Origin: Streptomyces pacificus
Lineage (GTDB): Bacteria > Actinomycetota > Actinomycetes > Streptomycetales > Streptomycetaceae
NCBI RefSeq assembly: GCF_011766325.1
Contig: NZ_BLLG01000005.1
Location: 372,001 to 436,000, forward strand
Reading direction: 5' to 3'
DNA length: 64,000 nucleotides
Part shown: piece by piece, positions 44,919-55,374 of the stretch
Layout: each line of letters opens with the position of its first letter
Numbering within the stretch: position 1 is the first letter of the stretch
The notes under the pieces: generated by a model
What the model saw: only the letters and a program-made list of their open reading frames with translations
What the model was told of the DNA's origin: nothing
Databases searched by the model: none
Program-made: the position numbers and the translations under genes

Positions 44919-46492
44919 GCCTTTCCTCCAGAGAGGAGCTTCTGCACGGCCGGATCGGTGAGGCCGAGGAGGACCGCGGGCCAGAGTCCGGCGAGGAGGG
45001 TGAGGGCGACGAGCGGCGTCCAGGCGGCGAACTCGTAGCCCCGCACGTCGGCGAGCCGCGCCTCTCCGGCGGGCCGGGCGCCGCCCATGCAGACCCGGCG
45101 GACGACGACCAGCAGGTACGCCGCGGTGAGGAGGGTGCCGAGGCCGCCGATCGCCATGAAGGTGAGGAAGGCGGGACGGCTGAGGCCGTCGGCGGGATCG
45201 AAGGCGCCGAAGAGGGCGAGCATCTCGCCCCAGAACCCGGCCAGGCCGGGAAGGCCGAGCGAGGCCGCCGCCGCGAAGGCCAGCAGGCCGCCGAGGCGGG
45301 GGGCGCGGCCGTACAGCGCGGCGCCGGTGGCGCCGGCGAGGGTGTCGAGGTCGGCGGTCCCGTAGCGGTCCTTGACGGCGCCGGTCAGGAAGAAGAGCAG
45401 ACCGGTGATGAGGCCGTGCGCGATGTTGGCGAAGAGCGCGCCGTTGACGCCGGTCGGGGTCATGGTCGCGATGCCCAGGAGCACGAAGCCCATGTGGCCG
45501 ACGGAGGAGTAGGCGATCAGCCGCTTCAGGTCGCCTCTGGAGCCGGGCCTGGCGAGCGCGAGGCAGGCGAGGGAGCCGTAGACGACGCCCACGACGGCGA
45601 AGGCGGCGAGGTACGGGGCGAGGACCAGCATGCCGTCGGGCGCGACCGGCAGGAGGATCCGGACGAACCCGTAGGTGCCCATCTTCAGCAGCACCCCGGC
45701 GAGCAGGACCGAGCCGACCGTCGGGGCGGTGGTGTGGGCATCGGGCAGCCAGCTGTGCAGCGGCCACATCGGGGTCTTCACCGCGAGGCCGATCCCGATC
45801 GCGAGGACGGCGGCGACCTGCACGGAGAGGCTGAGGCCGCGGCCGTTGTCAGTGGCGAGTGCCAGCATGTCGAAGGTGCCGGCCTGCAGTCCCACGAGGA
45901 GCAGGCCGAGCAGCATGACGACCGAACCGAGCAGGGTGAAGAGGATGAACTTCCAGGCCGCGGGGCGCCGGCCGGCGCCGCCCCAGCGGGCGATGAGGAA
46001 GTACATCGGGATGAGGACCGTCTCGAAGGCGAGGAAGAACAGCAGCAGGTCGAGGACGGCGAAGGTGGCGAGAGTGCCGGACTCGAGCACGAGGATCAGC
46101 GCGACGAACGCCTTGGGGGACGGGCCCTCGGGCATCGCGAAGTAGCTGTACAGCGCGCAGAGGAAGGTCAGCAGCGCGGTCAGGACGAGGAGGGGGAGGG
46201 AAATGCCGTCGGTGCCGAGGTGGATCCGCACGTCCAGCGCCGGGATCCAGCTGATGTCCGTCGTGGCCTGCATCTTCGACGGCTGGTCGTGGTCGAAGCC
46301 CAGCGCGAGGACGATCGCCGCGGCGAGGACCGCGCCGGTGACGGTCACCCCGTGCCGCAGCACGGCCTGGTCCGGTGATTTCCCCTTCAGCCCGGGCGGG
46401 GCCGGCAGGAGGGCCGCTGCGGCGCCGATGAGCGGGCCGACGACGATGAACGCGAGAAGGAACTGCATCACGGATTCGCTGATATCGAGCAC
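44915..46492 (-). CDS. nuoM: NADH-quinone oxidoreductase-type subunit M
   Basis: A 525-residue antiporter-like membrane subunit of complex I. Conserved proton-path residues are seen in LAFETVLIPMYFLI (Glu) and GLAVKTPMWPLHSWLPDAHT (Lys), followed by LLKMGTYGFVRI and the AYSSVGHMG helix. The GTG at 46492 starts LDISESVMQFL, three bases after the nuoL stop. Overlap with nuoN indicates coupled translation. Confidence 0.96.
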   Translation of the reverse strand: MLDISESVMQFLLAFIVVGPLIGAAAALLPAPPGLKGKSPDQAVLRHGVTVTGAVLAAAIVLALGFDHDQPSKMQATTDISWIPALDVRIHLGTDGISLPLLVLTALLTFLCALYSYFAMPEGPSPKAFVALILVLESGTLATFAVLDLLLFFLAFETVLIPMYFLIARWGGAGRRPAAWKFILFTLLGSVVMLLGLLLVGLQAGTFDMLALATDNGRGLSLSVQVAAVLAIGIGLAVKTPMWPLHSWLPDAHTTAPTVGSVLLAGVLLKMGTYGFVRILLPVAPDGMLVLAPYLAAFAVVGVVYGSLACLALARPGSRGDLKRLIAYSSVGHMGFVLLGIATMTPTGVNGALFANIAHGLITGLLFFLTGAVKDRYGTADLDTLAGATGAALYGRAPRLGGLLAFAAAASLGLPGLAGFWGEMLALFGAFDPADGLSRPAFLTFMAIGGLGTLLTAAYLLVVVRRVCMGGARPAGEARLADVRGYEFAAWTPLVALTLLAGLWPAVLLGLTDPAVQKLLSGGKA

Positions 46493-46495
46493 GGC

Positions 46496-48523
46496 TCACA
46501 CTCCCGCGGCGACGAGTACGACGGCGATCGCCAGGACGACGGAGCCGGCCAGCAGTGCGCTGAGATAGGTCTGCACGTTTCCGGTCTGCGCACGGCGGAC
46601 GAGCCACCCGAGCCAGTTGGTGCCGGTACCCGCGCCGCGTACATAGGTGTCGACGACCTCCCGGTCGAGGAACCTGACCAGTTCGGCGCCGGCCGTGACG
46701 GGGCGGACGAACAGGGCGCGGTAGACGGCGTCGAGGTGGAAGCCCGCCGCGGCGGGCCGGTGCAGCGGGCCGAGCAGCAGCCGGCCGGGGTCGGCCGGTT
46801 CGGGTGCGGCGCCGATGTCCCCGTACGCGGGTTCGCGGCCGGTGACCGCCTCGGGGGCCGGGGCGACCGCGGGTGAGACCGGGGGTTCGGAGACCGGGGG
46901 TTCGGCCTTGCGGTGGGGCTCGGGATGGGCGGCGGCGCCGTTCGGGACGCGCGAGGCAAGAGCCGTGGTGTGCCGCCAGGTGGCATAGGTGACGAGCCCG
47001 CCGACGAGGGCGACTCCCGTGCCGAGCACGGCGGTGGTGAGGGTCGGCTGCAGCGGCCGGCCGTCGAACCAGTCGCCGATGAAGCCCGCGGTCAGCCCGA
47101 AGGCGAGCGACGGTACCGCCAGCGCCCAGAGGACCGCGCTCATCACCGCGGGCTGCCGGCCGTGGTCGGGGGCCCCGGGGCCCCGGCCGCGGAAGGCCAG
47201 CAGCCACAGGCGGGTGGCGTACGCGGCGGTGAGGAGGGCGGTGAGCAGACCGGAGACCAGCACGGCCCAGCCCGCCGCGACCGGGGCGGCGGACTCCCCG
47301 AGCGCGGTCCGCTCGGCGGCCACGAGCACGGCCTCCTTGGAGAAGAAGCCGGCGAAGGGGGGGATGGCGACGAGCGCCAGCAGGGCGATGGCCATCGTCC
47401 AGTAGGCGTCGGGGATCCGCCGGCCCAGGCCGCTCATCCGGGACATCGCGGCGAGCGAGTTGGTGCCGGCGGCGTGGATGACCACACCGGCCGCGAGGAA
47501 GAGGAGTGCCTTGAACGCACCGTGGGACAGGAGGTGGAAGAGGGCGGCGCCGCGGTCCCCCACGGCCAGCGCGCCCGACATATAGCCGAGCTGGCTGATC
47601 GTCGAGTAGGCGAGGACCCGCTTGATGTCGTCCTGGGCGAGGGCGGCGAGGGCGGCACCCGCCATGGTGATCGCCGCCAGCACGGCGAGGACGGTCAGCG
47701 CGGCGGCGGACGCGGCGAAGACGGGAAGGAGCCGGGCGACGAAATAGACACCCGCGGCGACCATCGTCGCGGCGTGGATCAGCGCGGAGACCGGTGTCGG
47801 GCCGGCCATGGCGTCGGGGAGCCAGGTATGCAGCGGGAACTGGGCGGACTTCCCCGCGACACCCGCGAGCAGCAGCAGCGCCACCAGGGTCGGGTGCTCG
47901 ATCGCCCCCGTGGCGACGGCGCCGAGGATCCCGGTGATGCGGAACGTTCCGGCGTCCACGGCCAGTGCGAACAGACCGAAGAGGAAGGGGACGTCGCCGA
48001 GTTTGGTGACCAGGAACGCCTTCAGGGAGGCCGCGCGCGCCTCGGGCGTCTCCCAGTAGTGGCCGACCAGGAAGTACGAGCAGATGCCCATGACCTCCCA
48101 GCCGACCAGCAGCACCATCAGGTCGCCGGAGTAGACGACAAGCAGCATCGCGGAGGTGAACAGTGAGACAAGGGCCGCGTAGGAGGGGTAGCGCGGGTCG
48201 TCGCGCAGATAGGCCGTCGAGTAGATCTGCACGCAGGAGGCGACGACACCGACCAGGACGGCGGCCAGGACGGCGAAGCCGTCGAGGTAGAGGGCCAGGT
48301 CGACGGGCACCGACCCGGTGGGGGTCAGCCGGGTGGACGCGCTGATCGGCCGTTCGCCGCCCTGGCGTACGGCGACCAGGACGGCGAGCGCGGCGGCGGC
48401 CAGCGTGGGCAGCACGGCCAGGGGCCGGGTGAATCCGGGTGACCTGCGGCCGAGGAGCAGGCCGGCTGCGGCGCCGAGGAAGGGAAGGAGGGGGACGAGA
48501 ACGGCGAGGGTCGTCGTGTTCAC
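46496..48523 (-). CDS. nuoL: NADH-quinone oxidoreductase-type subunit L
   Basis: A 675-residue subunit, the largest antiporter-like pump of complex I. The Glu of [17 protein letters not shown] and the Lys of [20 protein letters not shown] are present, as are the [12 protein letters not shown] and [13 protein letters not shown] helices. A Pro/Glu-rich linker (about residues 525-570, including PPVSEPPVS) precedes the final long helix region. The GTG start overlaps the nuoK stop by GTGA. The linker repeat is also visible in the DNA. Confidence 0.96.
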   Translation of the reverse strand: MNTTTLAVLVPLLPFLGAAAGLLLGRRSPGFTRPLAVLPTLAAAALAVLVAVRQGGERPISASTRLTPTGSVPVDLALYLDGFAVLAAVLVGVVASCVQIYSTAYLRDDPRYPSYAALVSLFTSAMLLVVYSGDLMVLLVGWEVMGICSYFLVGHYWETPEARAASLKAFLVTKLGDVPFLFGLFALAVDAGTFRITGILGAVATGAIEHPTLVALLLLAGVAGKSAQFPLHTWLPDAMAGPTPVSALIHAATMVAAGVYFVARLLPVFAASAAALTVLAVLAAITMAGAALAALAQDDIKRVLAYSTISQLGYMSGALAVGDRGAALFHLLSHGAFKALLFLAAGVVIHAAGTNSLAAMSRMSGLGRRIPDAYWTMAIALLALVAIPPFAGFFSKEAVLVAAERTALGESAAPVAAGWAVLVSGLLTALLTAAYATRLWLLAFRGRGPGAPDHGRQPAVMSAVLWALAVPSLAFGLTAGFIGDWFDGRPLQPTLTTAVLGTGVALVGGLVTYATWRHTTALASRVPNGAAAHPEPHRKAEPPVSEPPVSPAVAPAPEAVTGREPAYGDIGAAPEPADPGRLLLGPLHRPAAAGFHLDAVYRALFVRPVTAGAELVRFLDREVVDTYVRGAGTGTNWLGWLVRRAQTGNVQTYLSALLAGSVVLAIAVVLVAAGV

Positions 48524-48879
48524 GCGGTGGCCTCGGCCTTCTCCGCCGGCGCGGGGCCGCCAGGTGGTTCACGGCCCTCGGCGGTGTCGCGGAGCCTGTC
48601 GATGTCCGAGGTGCCGCGGTTGCGGTACACCATCAGGACGATCGCCAGGCCGATACCGATCTCCGCGGCGGCGATGGCGATGGTGAACAGCGTCAGGGCC
48701 TGGCCGCTGTGCAGCGCGTCGCGCAGCCACACGTCGAAGGCGACGAGGTTGAGGTTGACGGCGTTGAGCATGAGCTCGACCGACATCAGGACCAGGATCG
48801 CGTTGCGGCGCGCGAGCACCCCGTACAGGCCCGTGCAGAAGAGGAGGACGGAGAGCACCGCCGGATAGACGAGATGCAT
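48520..48879 (-). CDS. nuoK: NADH-quinone oxidoreductase-type subunit K
   Basis: A 119-residue three-helix subunit. Conserved glutamates lie in [14 protein letters not shown] (TM2) and [17 protein letters not shown] (TM3). The last 25 residues are a polar extension ([15 protein letters not shown]). The ATG at 48879 shares its A with the nuoJ stop (TGATG), and its own stop overlaps the nuoL start. Confidence 0.96.
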   Translation of the reverse strand: MHLVYPAVLSVLLFCTGLYGVLARRNAILVLMSVELMLNAVNLNLVAFDVWLRDALHSGQALTLFTIAIAAAEIGIGLAIVLMVYRNRGTSDIDRLRDTAEGREPPGGPAPAEKAEATA

Positions 48880-49448
48880 CAGCTCTTCCCCTCCCGGCCC
48901 TCGGGGCTCCTGCGGGACAGGACGATCGCTCCGACCAGGGCGGCCAGCAGCAGCACGGAGAGCGCCTCGAACGGCAGCACCCAGTGCCGGAAGAGGATCT
49001 CGCCGGTGACCCGGGTGGAGCCCTGGGCCGGTCCTTCGAGGTCGATCCACGTCGTGCGGAACGCGTCGACGACCACCCAGACCAGGGCGGCGGCCGCGGC
49101 GGCCGCCACGGTCAGTGCGGCGGCACGGTTCCCGGAGTCGGCGTCGGGGGAGCGGCCGATGGGAGCCTTGGTGAGCATCAGCCCGAAGAGCAGGAGGACG
49201 ACCACGGAACCGACGTAGATCAGCACCTGCACCCAGGCGATGAACTCCGCGGTCAGCAGGAGGTACTCGACCGCCAGCCCGCCAAGCGCCACGACCAGCC
49301 ACAGGGCGGCGTGCACCAGTTGCCTGGTCGTCACGGTGAGGACGGCGGCGGCGAGGGTGGCGACGCCGACGAGCAGGAAGGCGATCTCGACGCCCGTCGG
49401 GGACAGGAAACCGTTCCCCGTCTGGGCGACGGCGTGGGCGAGGGTCAT
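48879..49448 (-). CDS. nuoJ: NADH-quinone oxidoreductase-type subunit J
   Basis: A 189-residue, five-helix membrane subunit. The ATG at 49448 ([17 protein letters not shown]) overlaps the nuoI stop in an ATGA pattern. The pi-bulge third-helix region is seen as [25 protein letters not shown]. The final helix [19 protein letters not shown] is normal. It belongs to the same operon. Confidence 0.95.
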   Translation of the reverse strand: MTLAHAVAQTGNGFLSPTGVEIAFLLVGVATLAAAVLTVTTRQLVHAALWLVVALGGLAVEYLLLTAEFIAWVQVLIYVGSVVVLLLFGLMLTKAPIGRSPDADSGNRAAALTVAAAAAAALVWVVVDAFRTTWIDLEGPAQGSTRVTGEILFRHWVLPFEALSVLLLAALVGAIVLSRRSPEGREGKS

Positions 49449-50080
49449 GACCGGCCCCCCCGGTCCGGAGGAGTGGCCGGGCCCGTGGCGTCCGGTGTCC
49501 CGGTCGCCTGGCCGGCCCCGCCGTCCTGGGCACGCGCGGCGGCGAGCTTCTCCGCGGCCTTGCGGGCCGCGGCGAGTTCCTTGGGCTCCTCGGCGGACGG
49601 GTCCAGCGCGGGCGGCGCAGGAACCGTCCACATCCACTCGCGCAGCTTGTCCCGCTCATGGGTCAGCTCGCGGATGTCGGTCTCCGCGTACTCGAACTCC
49701 GGCGACCAGAACAGCGCGTCGAAGGGGCACACCTCGATGCAGATGCCGCAGTACATGCAGAGCGAGAAGTCGATGGCGAACCGGTCGAGGACATTGCGGG
49801 AGCGCTCACGGCCCCCTGGGGCGGCGGCCGGGACCGTCTCCTTGTGGGAGTCGATGTAGATGCACCAGTCGGGGCACTCACGGGCGCAGAGCATGCAGAC
49901 CGTGCAGTTCTCCTCGAACAGACCGATCACCCCCCTCGAGCGGGGCGGGAGTTCGGGCTGCACGTCGGGGTACTGCGCGGTGTGCGCGCGCTTCGTCATC
50001 GTCCGCAGGGTGACGGCGAGCCCCTTGGCCAGGCCGGATCCCGGGATGCGGGACCGGGACGGCGGATGGGAGCCGGTCAT
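49445..50080 (-). CDS. nuoI: NADH-quinone oxidoreductase-type subunit I (two 4Fe-4S ferredoxin)
   Basis: A 211-residue iron-sulfur subunit that carries clusters N6a and N6b toward NuoB. Two complete ferredoxin motifs are visible: [12 protein letters not shown] (about residues 50-61) and [12 protein letters not shown] (about 97-108). An Ala/Pro-rich tail of about 60 residues follows, longer than usual. The ATG at 50080 overlaps the nuoH stop. In the absence of NuoG here, NuoI would be the outermost electron-entry cluster subunit of this set. Confidence 0.96.
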   Translation of the reverse strand: MTGSHPPSRSRIPGSGLAKGLAVTLRTMTKRAHTAQYPDVQPELPPRSRGVIGLFEENCTVCMLCARECPDWCIYIDSHKETVPAAAPGGRERSRNVLDRFAIDFSLCMYCGICIEVCPFDALFWSPEFEYAETDIRELTHERDKLREWMWTVPAPPALDPSAEEPKELAAARKAAEKLAAARAQDGGAGQATGTPDATGPATPPDRGGRS

Positions 50081-51048
50081 GGCTGGATCACCACCTTGAC
50101 GACGCCGGTGAGGGCGATCTGGGCGAGGGCGAGCGGGACGAGCGCCGTCCAGGCGAGCCGCTGGAGCTGGTCCTCCCGCAGCCGCGGAGAGGACACCCGG
50201 ATCCAGATCACGACGAAGGCGAGCACCGCGGTCTTCAGCAGGGTCCACAGCCAGCCGAGGCCCTCGGCACCGAACGGGCCGTGCCAGCCACCGAGGAAGA
50301 GGACGGTGGTCAGACCGCAGAGGACGACGATGCCCGCGTACTCGGCGAGCAGGAACAGGGCGAAGCGCAGCCCGGTGTACTCCGTGTACGCGCCGAAGAT
50401 GATCTCGGAGTCGGCGACCGGCATGTCGAACGGCGGGCGCTGCAACTCGGCGAGACCGGCCACGAAGAAGACCAGGGCGCCCACGATCTGCCAGGGCAGC
50501 CACCACCACTCGAAGGCGTCGAGGATGCCGAGGAGGGAGACGGTACCGGCGGCCATGGCGACGGACGCGGCGGCCAGCAGCATCGGCAGCTCGTAGGCGA
50601 GGAGCTGCGCGGCGGTGCGCAGGGCGCCGAGGAGCGAGAACTTGTTCGCCGAGGCCCAGCCCGCCATCAGCGAACCCAGCACACCGACGCCCATGACGGC
50701 GAGCACGAAGAAGACGCCCGCGTCGACGACGACGCCGACCGCTCCCTCGCCGGGACCGATCGGGATCGCGACCAGCACGAGCAGATACGGCAGGAGCGCG
50801 ACGGCCGGCGCGAGCTGGAACACGCGGCGGTCGGCGGCGGCCGGGACCACGTCCTCCTTCTGCGTGAACTTCACCCCGTCCGCGACGAGCTGCGCCCAGC
50901 CGTGGAAGCCGCCTGCGTACATGGGGCCGACCCGGCCCTGCATATGGGCCATCACCTTGTGCTCGGTCTGCCCGACGACGAGGGGCAGCACCAGGAACAC
51001 GGCGAACACGGCGAGGAGCCGCAGGGCGACGTCGAGTGCGTCGTTCAC
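50077..51048 (-). CDS. nuoH: NADH-quinone oxidoreductase-type subunit H
   Basis: A 323-residue, eight-helix subunit that shapes the quinone chamber. Conserved features include [29 protein letters not shown] and the acidic [20 protein letters not shown]. The GTG at 51048 overlaps the nuoC stop (GTGA), exactly where nuoD to nuoG would normally be placed. All the glutamates of the funnel that I can check are present. Confidence 0.96.
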   Translation of the reverse strand: MNDALDVALRLLAVFAVFLVLPLVVGQTEHKVMAHMQGRVGPMYAGGFHGWAQLVADGVKFTQKEDVVPAAADRRVFQLAPAVALLPYLLVLVAIPIGPGEGAVGVVVDAGVFFVLAVMGVGVLGSLMAGWASANKFSLLGALRTAAQLLAYELPMLLAAASVAMAAGTVSLLGILDAFEWWWLPWQIVGALVFFVAGLAELQRPPFDMPVADSEIIFGAYTEYTGLRFALFLLAEYAGIVVLCGLTTVLFLGGWHGPFGAEGLGWLWTLLKTAVLAFVVIWIRVSSPRLREDQLQRLAWTALVPLALAQIALTGVVKVVIQP

Positions 51049-52607
51049 GCGTGGTCGCCTCCTGAGGCGTCGTCGGACCGCGGACCGGATCCTTCATCGG
51101 GCCCGCCGTCCGGCCGGGGAGCCGGGGATGCGGGAGGGGGGCCGTCGGGGCGTGCCGCCGGGCGCGGCCCGGGGGCGGCTGCCCGCCCGGGGCGCGGCCC
51201 CGGCTCGGACCCCGGCTCGGACCCCGGCTCGGACCCCGGCTCAGGGGCAGGCCCTGACTTTGACTCAGGTCCCGGCTCGGACCCCGGCTCAAGGGAAGGC
51301 CCTGACCCGGGACCTTGCCCAGGTTCCGGCTCGGGGGCAGCCCCTTGCCCGGTCGAAAGCTCGCGGGCAGATCCTTGCCCGGGCTCAGGGGCAGCCCCTT
51401 GCCCGGGCTCCGGCTTCGGCTCGGGGCGCGACTCGGGCTCTGGGGCAGACGCCGGCCCGGGCCCCCGCTCCGGCTCGGGTCCGGCCGCGGCGCCGGGTGG
51501 CGGCGGCGTCGGGCCTTCGCCCCGTCCGGCCTGATCCGCGGGGTCGGTCTCCGGCCGCTCCGGGTCGTCGAACGCCGGGCGGGCATGGTGCCAGGGAGCG
51601 TCGGTGGCGCGGGTGCGCGAGGCCGGGCCCGACGGGGGTTCGACCTCGCCGGGCCGGCCCGTTGGGCGATCCGCCGTGCCCTGGGCGCGTTGCGGTGGGG
51701 TGTCCGCCTGCTGAGCGGTCCCTCGCCGGCTGGCCGGACCTTCGGACGCGGAGCGCGAACGCCGTTCGGGCACCTGACTCGCCGACCCCTCGGCGGCGGA
51801 ACGGGACCGCCGCGCCGGAGGCCCGCCGCCGGCTGCCCGCGGCCCCTTCGCCGCAGCGGCCGGACCGCCCGAACGGGCCTGGCCCGCGGTGTCCGTCCGA
51901 CCGGCCGAAGCCGCGGGGCCGCCCGGCCCGGCCTGACTCGCCGACCCCTCCGCCACGCTGCGGGTGCGGCGCGGAGGGCGCTCGCCGGCGGCGCGCGGAG
52001 GGCGGGCTGTGCGGGCGGCTGCAGGGGGGAGCTGGCCCCTGAGGGGGCCCCACTCGTTCGGGTCCGGGACGCCGGGCGGCAGCATCTGGCGCCGCTTCGG
52101 ACCGCCGTGCTCCGACTCTCCCGGTTCCTTCGCCCCCGGCCATGCCTTGGCGACCCGCGCCGCGAGTACGAAGTCCTTGCGCAGCGGGTGTCCTTCGAAC
52201 GTTTCGGGGAGGAGCAACGGCACCAGATGCGGATGGCCGGTGAAGTCCACGCCGAACATCTCGTGGGTCTCGCGCTCGTGCCAGCCCGCGCCGGGGAAGA
52301 TCTCCACGGCCGTGGGAAGCACGGGTGCGTCGTGCGGAACGGTCGTACGCAGCATCAGCCTGCGCACGGAGGTCCCCTCCGCCGCCTTCTCCAGCGACAC
52401 GACGTGGGCGCAGACGCGGAATCCGGTGCCCGGTTCGTCGACGGCGCTGAGCCAGTCGAAGTAGGTGCAGCCGAGTTCGTCGCGGGCGATCCGAAGCGCG
52501 TCCGGCCACGCGGAGGCCGGAACGTCCACGGTCAGCAGCTCGTACGCCGCCTCGGCGGTCGCTTCCGGGCCGAAGCGCTCCGCGATGTCGGTCTCGAAGG
52601 TGCTCAC
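51045..52607 (-). CDS. nuoC: NADH-quinone oxidoreductase-type subunit C with long disordered tail
   Basis: The 520-residue protein is more than twice the usual length. Residues 1-190 are a complete Nuo[22 protein letters not shown], then [18 protein letters not shown] and [16 protein letters not shown]. Residues 191-520 are Pro/Gly/Ala/Ser/Arg-rich without hydrophobic core, including [11 protein letters not shown]-type and [15 protein letters not shown] repeats. The tail keeps one open frame with no NuoD similarity, so this is not a NuoCD fusion. The GTG at 52607 overlaps the nuoB stop and the 3' end overlaps nuoH. Confidence 0.92.
   Translation of the reverse strand: MSTFETDIAERFGPEATAEAAYELLTVDVPASAWPDALRIARDELGCTYFDWLSAVDEPGTGFRVCAHVVSLEKAAEGTSVRRLMLRTTVPHDAPVLPTAVEIFPGAGWHERETHEMFGVDFTGHPHLVPLLLPETFEGHPLRKDFVLAARVAKAWPGAKEPGESEHGGPKRRQMLPPGVPDPNEWGPLRGQLPPAAARTARPPRAAGERPPRRTRSVAEGSASQAGPGGPAASAGRTDTAGQARSGGPAAAAKGPRAAGGGPPARRSRSAAEGSASQVPERRSRSASEGPASRRGTAQQADTPPQRAQGTADRPTGRPGEVEPPSGPASRTRATDAPWHHARPAFDDPERPETDPADQAGRGEGPTPPPPGAAAGPEPERGPGPASAPEPESRPEPKPEPGQGAAPEPGQGSARELSTGQGAAPEPEPGQGPGSGPSLEPGSEPGPESKSGPAPEPGSEPGSEPGSEPGPRPGRAAAPGPRPAARPDGPPPASPAPRPDGGPDEGSGPRSDDASGGDHA
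51202..51237. repeat. Three 12-bp tandem repeats inside nuoC tail
   Basis: Three perfect copies of GGCTCGGACCCC encode the PGSE repeats of the NuoC tail. Further degenerate copies run to about 51480. Confidence 0.85.
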
Positions 52608-53353
52608 GAGGCGGCTCCTCCCCGGTCGGACCCGCGCCCGTCCTGCGCCTCGTCCTGCGACGGCGTCGCACCCGGCGCCGTCGCACCGAAGGGGGAGTCC
52701 GGGGCGTTCCCGGCCGGCCCGGGCGGGCTCACCAGCCCACTGCGGAGTTCGCTCACCGAGGCCCGCCCGGAAGCGGTGGCGTACCGCTCGCCCAGCGACT
52801 CGCGAGCGATCTTCTCCTGAAGTTTGAGAACGCCCCCCAGCAGCGCCTCGGGCCGCGGGGGGCAGCCCGGGACGTAGACGTCCACGGGGATGATCTGGTC
52901 GACGCCCTTGGTCACGGAGTAGGAGTCCCAGTACGGGCCACCGCAGTTCGAGCAGGCCCCGAAGGAGATGACGTACTTGGGCTCGGGCATCTGCTCGTAC
53001 AACCGCTTGACGGCGGGCGCCATCTTGTCGGTGACCGTGCCCGACACCACCATCAGATCGGCCTGGCGCGGGCCGGGCGCGAACGGGATCACGCCGAGGC
53101 GGATGAAGTCGTGCCGGGCCATCGACGCGGCGATGAACTCGATCGCGCAGCAGGCGAGACCGAAGTTGAAGACCCACAGGCTGTAGCGGCGGCCCCAGTT
53201 CAGGATCACCTTCATCGGCTCGGGTGCGAGCCGGGAGAGGGCTCCCAGCCTCCTGGGTTCCGGCAGCGGCACCGGCTCGGCTGCGGGTTCGGCTGCCGGT
53301 CCAGCTGCGGGTTCGGCGGGCTCCTGGCCCGGGGTCCGCGGGGTCACGTCCAT
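52604..53353 (-). CDS. nuoB: NADH-quinone oxidoreductase-type subunit B
   Basis: A 249-residue subunit carrying cluster N2, the last before quinone. The cysteine pattern [17 protein letters not shown] and [10 protein letters not shown] is complete. Pro/Ala-rich extensions are found at the N-terminus (about 40 residues) and C-terminus (about 40 residues). The ATG at 53353 ([11 protein letters not shown]) lies within the end of nuoA, overlapping by 10 bp. Confidence 0.95.
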   Translation of the reverse strand: MDVTPRTPGQEPAEPAAGPAAEPAAEPVPLPEPRRLGALSRLAPEPMKVILNWGRRYSLWVFNFGLACCAIEFIAASMARHDFIRLGVIPFAPGPRQADLMVVSGTVTDKMAPAVKRLYEQMPEPKYVISFGACSNCGGPYWDSYSVTKGVDQIIPVDVYVPGCPPRPEALLGGVLKLQEKIARESLGERYATASGRASVSELRSGLVSPPGPAGNAPDSPFGATAPGATPSQDEAQDGRGSDRGGAAS

Positions 53354-53754
53354 GTGAGGACGCCCTTCTTCCATGCGTAGAGAATTCCCACGGCCAGGAA
53401 GCCGAGGAAGATGAACATCTCCACGAGTGTCGTCGCCCCGTATCCGGCCGCGGCGAAGACCGTGGCCCACGGGAACAGGAAGATCGAGTCCACGGCGAAG
53501 ATCACGTAGAGGAACGCGTACACGTAGTAGCGGACCTGGGTGTGCGCCCAGCCCTCGCCCACGGGGTCGACCCCGCACTCGTACGTGAGCAGCTTCTCCG
53601 GAGTCGGCACGACCGGCCGCAGCAGCCGTCCCGCGCCGAACGCCACGGCAACGAAGAGCACCCCGACGAGGGCGAGCAGCCCGACCACCGCGTAGCTCTG
53701 GAAGTAGTCGGCCGCGAGTACGGCCGGCGATTCGGGAAGTGTCCGCACGTCCAC
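53344..53754 (-). CDS. nuoA: NADH-quinone oxidoreductase-type subunit A
   Basis: A 136-residue, three-helix subunit and first gene of the operon. The conserved loop [16 protein letters not shown] and the segments [22 protein letters not shown] mark NuoA. The GTG at 53754 has AGGGAG/GAGG upstream; a second GTG six bases later is an alternative. The promoter should lie in the 186-bp divergent gap shared with the sensor kinase gene, but I could not assign it. Confidence 0.94.
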   Translation of the reverse strand: MDVRTLPESPAVLAADYFQSYAVVGLLALVGVLFVAVAFGAGRLLRPVVPTPEKLLTYECGVDPVGEGWAHTQVRYYVYAFLYVIFAVDSIFLFPWATVFAAAGYGATTLVEMFIFLGFLAVGILYAWKKGVLTWT

Positions 53755-53940
53755 CCCTCGCTCCCTGCCCGTTCGACGATCTGTACGCACGGGAGTCTAG
53801 GCCCTGTTAAAGAAACGGTAAGCGGGCGTGTCAGTCATCGGACCGGAACAACGGGCACCGCACCGGTGGGGATATCCCCACTCCGCCTTCACCCCCATAC
53901 CCCATGGCGTGCGCGGACACGGGCGTGCAGGCTGTCCCGC

Positions 53941-55113
53941 ATGACCCCGACCAGCAGTTCCCCCGACGTCCGCGGGTGCGGACCCGACGGACCGCCGCCG
54001 GCCCGCTTCGCCTACGACCGGTGCACCTGGAAGGAGATCGCCCACCTCCTCCTGGATCTGCCGGTCGCCCTCGCCGGGTTCGTCTACACGTCGACCATGC
54101 TCGCGGTCGGCGCCGGACTGTCGGTGACGGTCGTCGGGCTGCCGCTGCTCGCGGGCGGACTGGCCGGCGCGCGCCTGTTCGGTCGCGGGGAGCGGGCCCG
54201 GGCCCGGGCGCTGCTCGGCGTGCGGGTGGACGAGCCGAGCCGGCTCCCCCGAACCCCGGGGACGGGGTTCCTCGGCAGGCTGTGGAACAGGCTGAAGGAC
54301 CCGGTGGGCTGGCGGACCGTGCTGTACGCGTTCGTCAGGCTTCCCTGGGCGGTCCTGTCCTTCACCGTCGTATCGGCGGGGCTTTTCGTGCTGTGGCCGG
54401 TGCTGCCCTTCCTCGTCCGGGCGCTGGCGAACGTCGACCGGGCGATGGTCCGGGGACTGCTCTCGCCGTCCGACGAGTTGGAGCGGCGCATCGCGGAGCT
54501 GGAGTCGGGTCGGGGCGTCGTCGTGGACACGGCAGCCGCCGACCTGCGCCGCATCGAACGCGACCTGCACGACGGCGCACAAGCCAGACTCGTCGCCCTC
54601 GCCATGGACCTCGGACTCGCCAAGGAGAAACTCCACCACGACCCCGACACCGCCGCCACCATGGTCGACGAAGCCCACGGCGAGGTGAAACTCGCCCTCA
54701 AGGAACTCCGCGACCTGGCCCGCGGCATCCACCCGGCCATCCTCACCGACCGCGGCCTCGACGCCGCACTCTCCTCCGCCGCCACCCGCTGCACCGTCCC
54801 CGTCCGAGTCCACGTGGACCTACCCACCCGCCCCACCCCGGCAACCGAAGGCATCGCCTACCTCACCGCCTCCGAACTCCTGCAGAACATCAGCAAACAC
54901 AGCCGGGCACACACCGCCTCCATCGACATCTGGCGCACCGAGAACCGCCTGCTCATCCAGGTCCACGACGACGGACACGGCGGAGCCGACCCCACCGGAC
55001 ACGGCCTCGCCGGCCTCGCCGAACGCCTCCAGGCAGTCGACGGACTCCTCCTCATCGACTCCCCCACCGGCGGACCCACCACCATCACCGCCGAACTCCC
55101 CTGGCGCACCTAA
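53941..55113 (+). CDS. NarL-class sensor histidine kinase 1
   Basis: A 390-residue membrane kinase. The ATG at 53941 (MTPTSSSPDVRGCG) lacks a Shine-Dalgarno sequence. Residues about 35-75 and 120-165 are two pairs of membrane helices forming the sensor part. Residues 186-390 are the HisKA_3/HATPase_c module: phospho-acceptor His in RRIERDLHDGAQARL (about residue 210), N-box ELLQNISKHSRA and G-box VHDDGHGGADPTGHGLAGLAERL. That entire module and 82 bp of 3' flank are almost identical to kinase 2. Its codons (AGA, GAA, CAA, AAA and many C-ending) differ from the N-terminal half. The signal is unknown. Confidence 0.92.
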   Translation: MTPTSSSPDVRGCGPDGPPPARFAYDRCTWKEIAHLLLDLPVALAGFVYTSTMLAVGAGLSVTVVGLPLLAGGLAGARLFGRGERARARALLGVRVDEPSRLPRTPGTGFLGRLWNRLKDPVGWRTVLYAFVRLPWAVLSFTVVSAGLFVLWPVLPFLVRALANVDRAMVRGLLSPSDELERRIAELESGRGVVVDTAAADLRRIERDLHDGAQARLVALAMDLGLAKEKLHHDPDTAATMVDEAHGEVKLALKELRDLARGIHPAILTDRGLDAALSSAATRCTVPVRVHVDLPTRPTPATEGIAYLTASELLQNISKHSRAHTASIDIWRTENRLLIQVHDDGHGGADPTGHGLAGLAERLQAVDGLLLIDSPTGGPTTITAELPWRT

Positions 55114-55195
55114 CCCCGCCACACCCCCCGGCCCACGAAGCGGCACCTCCACACAGACCCCTCCCCGTTCCGGGCCCGGACACCGGCCGCACACC
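54495..55195 (+). repeat. 701-bp direct repeat, copy 1
   Basis: This segment matches 56064-56764 with a single mismatch (54521 T versus 56090 C) by direct comparison of the two stretches. It covers the catalytic half of the kinase gene plus 82 bp after the stop, and similarity ends abruptly at both sides. Confidence 0.97.
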
Positions 55196-55374
55196 GGCCC
55201 TGCTCCACCCCCTGATCCGACGCACCCGCCGGCCGACGGGGTGGGGAAAACCCCCGGAGGAACACGGAGAAGCACCGCATGGTGCCTGCCCGGCGGCACC
55301 GCGAATGCTGGGCGTGCACACCGCGCCACCCGCGGCGTGCCACCGCCGACCGGACGAGCAGAACGGACGACACC

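Noticed and set aside
51045-52607. NuoCD fusion
   Set aside because: The C-terminal 330 residues are low-complexity with no NuoD motifs.
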